DNA from: Limnohabitans sp. MORI2
GTDB lineage: Bacteria; Pseudomonadota; Gammaproteobacteria; Burkholderiales; Burkholderiaceae_C
Assembly (NCBI RefSeq): GCF_027925025.1
Contig: NZ_AP027058.1
Coordinates: forward strand, 1,426,001 to 1,490,000
Reading direction: 5' to 3'
DNA: 64,000 bases
The notes under the pieces are model-generated. The model did no database searches, was not told the DNA's origin, and saw only the letters and a list, made by a program, of their open reading frames with translations. Positions 57,770 through 64,000 of this stretch are shown here, piece after piece (position 1 is the stretch's first letter; each line of letters opens with the position of its first letter). Position numbers and translations under genes: made by a program.

Positions 57770-59026
57770 TTAGATGTCGAATAAGAGGCGAGCTGGATCT
57801 TCCAGCGCTTCTTTCATCGCCACCAAGCCCAAGACAGCTTCACGGCCGTCAATGATGCGGTGGTCGTAAGACATCGCAAAGTAGTTCATAGGGCGAACCA
57901 CCACTTGGCCGTTTTCCACCATGGCGCGGTCTTTGGTCGCGTGCACGCCCAAAATCGCAGACTGTGGTGGGTTGATGATCGGTGTCGACATCATCGAACC
58001 AAAGGTACCGCCGTTGGAGATCGAGAACGTACCACCAGTCATCTCTTCGATGCCCAACTTGCCGTCACGCGCTTTCACGCCGAATTCAGCAATCTTCTTC
58101 TCGATTTCGGCAAAGCTCATTTGGTCGGCATTGCGCAAAATTGGCACCACCAAACCGCGTGGCGAACCCACAGCGATACCGATGTCGAAGTAGCCGTGGT
58201 ACACGATGTCGTTGCCATCCACAGAGGCGTTCAACACGGGGAATTTCTTCAAGGCGTGTACTGCCGCTTTGACGAAGAAGCTCATGAAGCCCAGCTTGAC
58301 GCCGTGCTCTTTTTCGAACTTCTCTTGCATGCGCTTGCGCATGTCCATGACGGGGGCCATGTTGATTTCGTTGAACGTGGTCAGGATGGCGTTGGTCGAT
58401 TGCGATTGCAACAAACGCTCGGCCACGCGAGCACGCAGACGTGTCATGGGCACGCGTTGCTCAGGACGGTCACCCAATGACACGGAAGGTGCTGCCACTT
58501 GTGGCAAAGCCTTGGTCGGTGCGCCTGTAGGAATCACGCCAGCAGTGGACTGAACGCCACCGGCGACAGCAGACAACACATCACCTTTGGTGACGCGGCC
58601 GTCTTTGCCTGTGCCAGCCACAGAGCCAGCGGCCAAGTTGTTGTCAGCCATCAGTTTGGCAGCGGCGGGCATGGCTACGCCAGCTTTGCTGGTGGATGCA
58701 GCGGCAGCGGCTGCAGGTGCAGCAGCAGCGGGCGCTGCAGCAGCAGGTGCGGCGGCTGGGGCTGCAGCAACTGCGCCCACTTTGCCGTCGGTGTCGATCT
58801 TGGCGATGAGTTGCTCTGCGGTCACGGTGCCGCCGTCAGCGACCACGATTTCGCACAACACGCCAGCAGCAGGCGCAGGGACTTCGAGCACAACTTTGTC
58901 GGTCTCGATGTCGATCAAGATTTCGTCTGCAGCGACAGACTCGCCCACTTTCTTTTTCCATTGCAGCATGGTGGCTTCGGCCACAGATTCGGACAGCTGA
59001 GGAACTTTGACTTCAATGATTGCCAT
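57770..59026 (-). CDS. odhB: Dihydrolipoyl succinyltransferase, E2 of 2-oxoglutarate dehydrogenase
   Basis: OdhB (SucB) is the E2 core that transfers the succinyl group to CoA. The 418-residue product has an N-terminal lipoyl domain with the modified Lys in [11 protein letters not shown] near residue 43, an Ala/Pro-rich flexible linker (residues about 85-115), an E3-binding domain ([21 protein letters not shown] near 120) and the catalytic domain with [13 protein letters not shown] near 390. It lies between odhA and lpdA, 38 nt after odhA. Confidence 0.96.
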   Translation of the reverse strand: MAIIEVKVPQLSESVAEATMLQWKKKVGESVAADEILIDIETDKVVLEVPAPAAGVLCEIVVADGGTVTAEQLIAKIDTDGKVGAVAAAPAAAPAAAAPAAAAPAAAAAASTSKAGVAMPAAAKLMADNNLAAGSVAGTGKDGRVTKGDVLSAVAGGVQSTAGVIPTGAPTKALPQVAAPSVSLGDRPEQRVPMTRLRARVAERLLQSQSTNAILTTFNEINMAPVMDMRKRMQEKFEKEHGVKLGFMSFFVKAAVHALKKFPVLNASVDGNDIVYHGYFDIGIAVGSPRGLVVPILRNADQMSFAEIEKKIAEFGVKARDGKLGIEEMTGGTFSISNGGTFGSMMSTPIINPPQSAILGVHATKDRAMVENGQVVVRPMNYFAMSYDHRIIDGREAVLGLVAMKEALEDPARLLFDI

Positions 59027-59064
59027 ATCAATTCTTTCTGTATCTGGTATTTCGTTTCAACGAT

Positions 59065-61929
59065 TTATTTGGTCAGCACAAAGCCCTTGAGCTTGGCGAA
59101 TGCACCTTCGACGAGCGACTTTTGTTGCTCTTGGTGCAAGTGTGAGTAACCCACGGCTGGCGACGCAGAAGCGGCGCGACCTGAGTAGCCGAGCTTTTGG
59201 CCAGGCAACATGTTTTCGTGGATGTAGTGCTGCACGAAGAACCATGCGCCTTGGTTTTGTGGCTCGTCTTGCGTCCACACCAATTCAGTGGCGTTGGGGT
59301 ACTTCTTGAGCTCAGCCGCGAAAGCTTTGTGTGGGAATGGATAGAGCTGTTCGACGCGCAAAATCGCCACATCGTCAGCGCCCAACTCTTCACGCTTTTT
59401 GACCAAGTCGTAGTAAACCTTGCCAGAACACACCAGCACGCGCTTGACCTTGTCAGCCTTGAGTGCTTTGTTTTCTGGAATAACGGTTTGGAAGCCTCCT
59501 TTGGTGAACTCAGACACAGGCGATGTCGCGTCTTTGTTACGCAGCAAGGACTTCGGCGTGAAGATGATCAAAGGCTTGCGCAAGTCGCGCACCATTTGGC
59601 GACGCAACACGTGGAAGATCTGGCTGGCCGTGGTGGGCTGCACGATTTGCATGTTGGTGTCAGCAGCCAATTGCATGAAGCGCTCAAGGCGTGCAGAGCT
59701 GTGCTCTGGGCCTTGGCCTTCGTAGCCATGAGGCAACATGACGGTCAAGCCATTCACACGGCCCCACTTCACTTCGCCCGAGGCGATGAACTGGTCGATC
59801 ACCACTTGCGCGCCGTTGGCGAAGTCGCCGAACTGGGCTTCCCAAATCACCAAGGTGTTGGGATCGTTAGAGGCGTAGCCGTACTCAAAACCGAGCACCG
59901 CTTCTTCAGACAAGATCGAGTCGATCACGGTGAATGGCGCTTGGTTTTCAGTCACGTGTTGCAAAGCAACGTAAGTACCTGTGTCCCACTTTTCACGCTT
60001 TTGGTCGTGAATCACGGCGTGGCGGTGTGTGAACGTACCACGGCCGCAATCTTCACCTGACAAACGCACGGGGTAGCCGCTGGCCACCAAGGATGCGAAA
60101 GCCATATGCTCGCCCATGCCCCAGTCGACATTGATCTCGCCACGGCCCATGGCTGCGCGGTCGTCGTACACCTTCTTCACCAAAGCGTGAGGCGTCACAG
60201 AGTCTGGGATGGTGGTGATTCTTTCGGCCAAGCGCTTCCACTCGGTCATCGGAATGGCGGTGTCACCAGCGTCTGTCCACTTCTTGCCCATGAAGGGAGA
60301 CCAGTCCACGGTGTACTTGGTCTTGAAGTTGGTCAAAACGGGATCGTCCAAGTGCTTGCCGGCGTCCAAAGCGGCGCGGTAGGCCTTGACCATCTCGTCG
60401 CCCAGCGTCTCACCCAAGCCTTGCGTAGCCAACTTGTCGGCGTACAGCTTGCGTGTGCCAGGGTGAGCGGCGATTTTTTTGTACATCAGCGGCTGAGTCA
60501 GCGCTGGGGTATCTTGTTCGTTGTGGCCCAACTTGCGGAAACACACGATGTCGATGACCACGTCCTTGCGGAAGGTCATGCGGTACTCGAGGGCCAACTG
60601 TGTGGCCAACACGACGGCTTCTGGATCATCACCGTTGACATGCAACACAGGCGCTTCGACCATCTTGACGATGTCGGTACAGAACACGCTTGAGCGCATG
60701 TCGCGTGGGTCAGAGGTGGTGAAACCGATCTGGTTGTTCACAATGATGTGCACTGTGCCGCCCGTGGTGTAACCACGGGTTTGGGCCAAGCACAAGGTTT
60801 CTTGGTTCACGCCTTGGCCGCCGAAAGCGGAGTCACCGTGGACCAACACGGGCAACACTTGGCTACCTGTTGGGTCAGCGCGGCGGTCCATGCGAGCGCG
60901 TACAGAACCTTCCACCACGGGGTTGACGATTTCCAGGTGAGAGGGGTTAAACGCCAAAGACAAGTGCACGGGGCCGCCTTTGGTGGACACATCAGAGCTG
61001 AAGCCTTGGTGGTATTTCACGTCGCCGGCTGGCAGGTCTTCGGGGGCGGTGTGATCGAACTCGGCAAACAAGTCGGCAGGCAACTTGCGCATGGTGTTGA
61101 CCAACACGTTCAAACGACCGCGGTGGGCCATGCCAATCACAACTTCTTGAATGCCTTTGATACCGGCTTGTTCAATCAGCTCATCCATCGCAGCGATGAA
61201 GCTTTCGCCACCTTCGAGAGAGAAGCGCTTTTGACCCACATACTTGGTGTGGAGATAACGCTCCAAGCCTTCTGCAGCTGTCAAGTGCTCAAGGATGGTT
61301 TTCTTTTGGTCAGAGTTGAAGTTGGGCTTGCTGCGGATGCTTTCCAACTTCTCTTGCCACCAACGCTTTTCACCCATTTCTGAGGTGTACATGAACTCGG
61401 CGCCCAAGGTACCGCAGTAGGTTTCACGCAAAGCGTTGAGCAGCTCGCGCAAAGACATGCTGTTCTTGCCGAAGAAAGTGTTGCTGGTGTCGAACACGGT
61501 TTCTTGGTCGGCGTCGGTGAAGCCGTAGAAAGCGGGGTCGAGATCAGGAATATGAGGACGCTCGGTGCGCTTGAGTGGATCGAGGTCTGCCCAGCGTTGG
61601 CCCACGTTGCGGTAAGCGGCAATGAGCTGCTGCACAGCAGTGCGCTTGCGGCCCATTTCAGCGTTTTCGCTGGCCATGACAACTTTGGTGCCGCCGGCTT
61701 TGGCGCGTTCAGCAAACGCGTTGATGACGGGCAAGTGAGGCACGTCTTTGGCGTTAGAGCCATCGACTGCGGGCACATGTGACAACGCGTCAAAGTACTC
61801 GCGCCATGAATCGGGCACGCTGCCTGGGTTGGCTAGGTAGTTTTCATACATCTCTTCGACGTAAGGGGTGTTGCCCCCGAAGAGATGGGTATTGCCTGAA
61901 TAGGCTTGGTAGACGGTTGTCTCACTCAT
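59065..61929 (-). CDS. odhA: 2-oxoglutarate dehydrogenase E1 component
   Basis: OdhA (SucA) is the thiamine-diphosphate E1 that decarboxylates 2-oxoglutarate. The 954-residue length is normal. HRGRLNVLVNTMRK near residue 271, the ThDP-binding GDSAFGGQGVNQETL near 366 and IVNNQIGFTTSDPRDMRSS near 400 are visible. It begins at ATG 61929 with GGAGG 9-10 nt upstream. It is the first gene of odhA-odhB-lpdA and its leader carries an inverted repeat. Confidence 0.97.
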   Translation of the reverse strand: MSETTVYQAYSGNTHLFGGNTPYVEEMYENYLANPGSVPDSWREYFDALSHVPAVDGSNAKDVPHLPVINAFAERAKAGGTKVVMASENAEMGRKRTAVQQLIAAYRNVGQRWADLDPLKRTERPHIPDLDPAFYGFTDADQETVFDTSNTFFGKNSMSLRELLNALRETYCGTLGAEFMYTSEMGEKRWWQEKLESIRSKPNFNSDQKKTILEHLTAAEGLERYLHTKYVGQKRFSLEGGESFIAAMDELIEQAGIKGIQEVVIGMAHRGRLNVLVNTMRKLPADLFAEFDHTAPEDLPAGDVKYHQGFSSDVSTKGGPVHLSLAFNPSHLEIVNPVVEGSVRARMDRRADPTGSQVLPVLVHGDSAFGGQGVNQETLCLAQTRGYTTGGTVHIIVNNQIGFTTSDPRDMRSSVFCTDIVKMVEAPVLHVNGDDPEAVVLATQLALEYRMTFRKDVVIDIVCFRKLGHNEQDTPALTQPLMYKKIAAHPGTRKLYADKLATQGLGETLGDEMVKAYRAALDAGKHLDDPVLTNFKTKYTVDWSPFMGKKWTDAGDTAIPMTEWKRLAERITTIPDSVTPHALVKKVYDDRAAMGRGEINVDWGMGEHMAFASLVASGYPVRLSGEDCGRGTFTHRHAVIHDQKREKWDTGTYVALQHVTENQAPFTVIDSILSEEAVLGFEYGYASNDPNTLVIWEAQFGDFANGAQVVIDQFIASGEVKWGRVNGLTVMLPHGYEGQGPEHSSARLERFMQLAADTNMQIVQPTTASQIFHVLRRQMVRDLRKPLIIFTPKSLLRNKDATSPVSEFTKGGFQTVIPENKALKADKVKRVLVCSGKVYYDLVKKREELGADDVAILRVEQLYPFPHKAFAAELKKYPNATELVWTQDEPQNQGAWFFVQHYIHENMLPGQKLGYSGRAASASPAVGYSHLHQEQQKSLVEGAFAKLKGFVLTK

Positions 61930-61944
61930 TTTGCGCTGACCTCC

Positions 61945-61961
61945 GTTCCCCTGCAGGGAAC
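61945..61961. promoter_or_regulatory. Inverted repeat in the odhA leader
   Basis: GTTCCC and GGGAAC flank CTGCA, a perfect 6-bp inverted repeat directly before the odhA ribosome-binding site. It could be an operator or a leader hairpin limiting translation. The rest of the 184-nt spacer 61930-62113 holds no gene, and I see no certain promoter. Confidence 0.4.
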
Positions 61962-62113
61962 ATTAGTTGGTTGGAAAAAAACCTCTGCGACACGGCTGGA
62001 CCGGTTAGCAGATGCGACTGTGATCAGGATTGACCTAGTGCATCCAAGATTGTGCCACCGAAACCTAGCCGTGTGCGCTTTTTCTTATTGTTATCGCGTC
62101 TTCAAGCCCCAAA

Positions 62114-64000
62114 TCAAACGATTTGGTCTTTGATTTGTTGCAAAGCGGTTGGATCGTCGATGGTCGTCAAGTCACCTGGATCACGCTTTTCGCACACCGC
62201 TTGGATGGCACGGCGCAGCAACTTGCCGCTGCGGGTCTTAGGCAAGGATGTGACGAAGATCACGCGAGCAGGACGGGCCACAGCGCCGAGCTGACCGTCC
62301 ACCACCTTCATGACTTCGGCTTCCAAAGCTTTGTGAGCGGCTTCGTTGGTCAAACCAGAAGCGTCCTTGGCAATGGCAAACGCCATGGCCACTTGACCTT
62401 TGAGCTGATCGGCCACACCCACCACCGCCACTTCAGCGATGTTGGGATGGCTAGAGATGCTCTCCTCGATTTCGCGGGTGCCCAAGCGGTGACCGGCCAC
62501 GTTGATCACGTCATCGGTACGGCCCAAGATGAAGTAGTAGCCATCTTCATCACGCACAGCCCAGTCGAACGTGCTGTACACGAGCTTGTTGGGCACGGTC
62601 TTCCAGTAGGTGTTGACGAAGCGGTTGTCGTCACCCCAAATGGTTTGCAAGTTACCGGGAGGCAGTGGGCCTTCAATGGTCAACACGCCTTTTTGGTTGG
62701 CGCCTGTGAGCTCTTCGCCAGTTTGGTCGTCAACCAACTTCACGTTGTAGCCGTACACCGCCTTGCCGGGTGAACCAAACTTGCTCGGGGCTTTTTCAAC
62801 GCCGTTGCAAATGGTCAAGATAGGCCAACCAGTTTCGGTTTGCCAGTAGTTATCGATGATGGCTTTGCCGTTGAGTCCTTCAGAAATCCACTTGGCGGTT
62901 GGCTCGTCCAAAGGTTCGCCAGCCAAGAACAAGGCCTTGAGTGTGGACAAGTCGTACTTGGTGAGCAATGCTGGGTCTTGCTTTTTGAGCACACGAATCG
63001 CCGTGGGTGCGCTGAACATGACCGAGACTTTGTACTTCTCTACCAAGCTCCACCAGATGCCGCCGTCTGGGCGGATGGGTAGGCCTTCGTACATGATGGT
63101 GGCCATGCCGCCAATCAGTGGGCCGTAGATGATGTAGCTGTGGCCCACCACCCAACCGATGTCGCTGGTACAGAAGAAGGTCTCACCAGGTTTGCCTTGG
63201 TAGATGTTAGGAATGCTGGCCGCCAATGCCACGGTGTAGCCACCTGTGTCGCGCTGCACGCCTTTTGGCTTGCCTGTGGTGCCCGATGTGTACAGGGTAT
63301 AGCTGGGATGAGTCGACTCAACCCACTCGCAAGGCACCACCGCATCCATGTGCTTGGCACGCTCGGTGGCGTAGTCCACATCGCGGCCAGCCACTGGCGT
63401 GAAAGCCGCCAACTTGCGGTCCACCATGATGACGTTGCTGGGCTTGTGTGCCGACAAGTTGATGGCTTCGTCCAACAATGGCTTGTAAGGCACGCCTTTG
63501 CCACCGCGTGAACCCGCATCAGCACTGATGATGACTTTAGGCGAAGCATCTTCAATGCGAGTGGCCAAAGAATGAGAGGCAAAACCACCAAACACCACCG
63601 AGTGGATAGCACCCAAACGGGTACAAGCCAACATGGCAAATGCCGCTTCGGCAATCATGGGCATGTAGATCAAGACGCGGTCACCCTTGGTGACGCCCAA
63701 GTCTTTCAAAATCGCGGCCATGCGCTGCACTTCAGCGTGCAACTCGCGAAAGCTATAGGTGTGCTCTTGGTTGGTCTCGGTCGACACAAAGATCAACGCC
63801 GCTTGATCGGCGCGATCTTTCAAGTGACGGTCGACTGCGTTGTAGCAAATATTGGTTTTGCCACCCACGAACCACTTGGCAAAAGGCGGGTTGCTGTAAT
63901 CGCAGATTTGTTGCGGCTGGGTTTCCCAGTCCACCAATTTGGCCTGTTCAGACCAAAAAGCATCACGGTCCTCAATCGAACGGCGGTGAAAATCTGCGTA
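62114..64000 (-). CDS. prpE: Propionyl-CoA synthetase, partial at the N-terminus
   Basis: PrpE activates propionate to propionyl-CoA through an acyl-adenylate. The frame is open to the right edge, giving 628 residues; only a few N-terminal residues are likely missing since the visible sequence starts YADFHRRSIEDRDAFWSEQ. The adenylate motif YTSGTTGKPKG, NYWQTETGWP and the acetylatable Lys in LPKTRSGKLLRR near the C-terminus are present. PrpE is preferred to acetyl-CoA synthetase because SADAGSRGGKGVPYK and CDYSNPPFAKWF follow the PrpE pattern. No other prp genes are in view. Confidence 0.92.
   Translation of the reverse strand, partial: YADFHRRSIEDRDAFWSEQAKLVDWETQPQQICDYSNPPFAKWFVGGKTNICYNAVDRHLKDRADQAALIFVSTETNQEHTYSFRELHAEVQRMAAILKDLGVTKGDRVLIYMPMIAEAAFAMLACTRLGAIHSVVFGGFASHSLATRIEDASPKVIISADAGSRGGKGVPYKPLLDEAINLSAHKPSNVIMVDRKLAAFTPVAGRDVDYATERAKHMDAVVPCEWVESTHPSYTLYTSGTTGKPKGVQRDTGGYTVALAASIPNIYQGKPGETFFCTSDIGWVVGHSYIIYGPLIGGMATIMYEGLPIRPDGGIWWSLVEKYKVSVMFSAPTAIRVLKKQDPALLTKYDLSTLKALFLAGEPLDEPTAKWISEGLNGKAIIDNYWQTETGWPILTICNGVEKAPSKFGSPGKAVYGYNVKLVDDQTGEELTGANQKGVLTIEGPLPPGNLQTIWGDDNRFVNTYWKTVPNKLVYSTFDWAVRDEDGYYFILGRTDDVINVAGHRLGTREIEESISSHPNIAEVAVVGVADQLKGQVAMAFAIAKDASGLTNEAAHKALEAEVMKVVDGQLGAVARPARVIFVTSLPKTRSGKLLRRAIQAVCEKRDPGDLTTIDDPTALQQIKDQIV

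Overview
The window looks like a chromosomal segment of a betaproteobacterium in Burkholderiales, most likely Comamonadaceae of the Limnohabitans/Rhodoferax type. The evidence is the gene order (ndk-rlmN-pilF-rodZ-ispG-hisS-yfgM-bamB-der-hfq-hflX-hflK-hflC-hisZ-purA), a short-type hisZ, the odhAB-lpdA set with zapE beside it, moderate GC content and the style of the proteins. The assignment is inference from content and order, not a database match. I see no rRNA, tRNA, CRISPR array, prophage, plasmid gene or insertion-sequence transposase.

Bases 1-28440 are mainly sugar uptake and central carbon metabolism. A divergent locus has an Frc/Rbs-type sugar ABC importer on the minus strand (frcA cut by the window start) and a FucU-type mutarotase overlapping a ROK regulator on the plus strand. 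Next is an Entner-Doudoroff cluster in glycolytic order, hexR-zwf-pgl-edd-eda-pgi-glk, then ppc. A minus-strand operon gntK-dctQ-dctM-dctP (gluconate kinase plus TRAP transporter) faces a LacI-family regulator across a spacer with two matching operator palindromes. A Gts-type CUT1 glucose/mannose ABC importer follows, divergent from an SDR dehydrogenase that overlaps a split chromate-family transporter pair. Together these genes can import sugars and sugar acids, phosphorylate them and route them through 6-phosphogluconate to pyruvate, with ppc refilling oxaloacetate.

Bases 26970-51676 carry conserved housekeeping genes, almost all on the minus strand: rlmB, ybbA (divergent from tesA-mnmH on plus), a DUF2189 membrane protein, metC, a phosphoribosyltransferase, purA, hisZ, a DUF2065 protein, hflC, hflK, hflX, hfq, der, bamB, yfgM, hisS, ispG, rodZ, pilF, rlmN, ndk, rluB, scpB and rluD. 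Many neighbours overlap by 4-11 nt.

Bases 51688-64000 hold bamD (plus), then on minus dinG-type helicase, a small coiled-coil secreted protein, zapE, lpdA, odhB, odhA and an almost complete prpE cut by the window end.

The most unusual non-coding signal is a family of long intergenic hairpins. Their stems of 22-28 bp differ in sequence from copy to copy, but the apex is nearly constant (GATTTCTGGTAC, then Y, then CCAGCATGAG). Two copies lie head to head after glk, one lies between chrA2 and rlmB, and a diverged candidate lies downstream of the purA-phosphoribosyltransferase operon.
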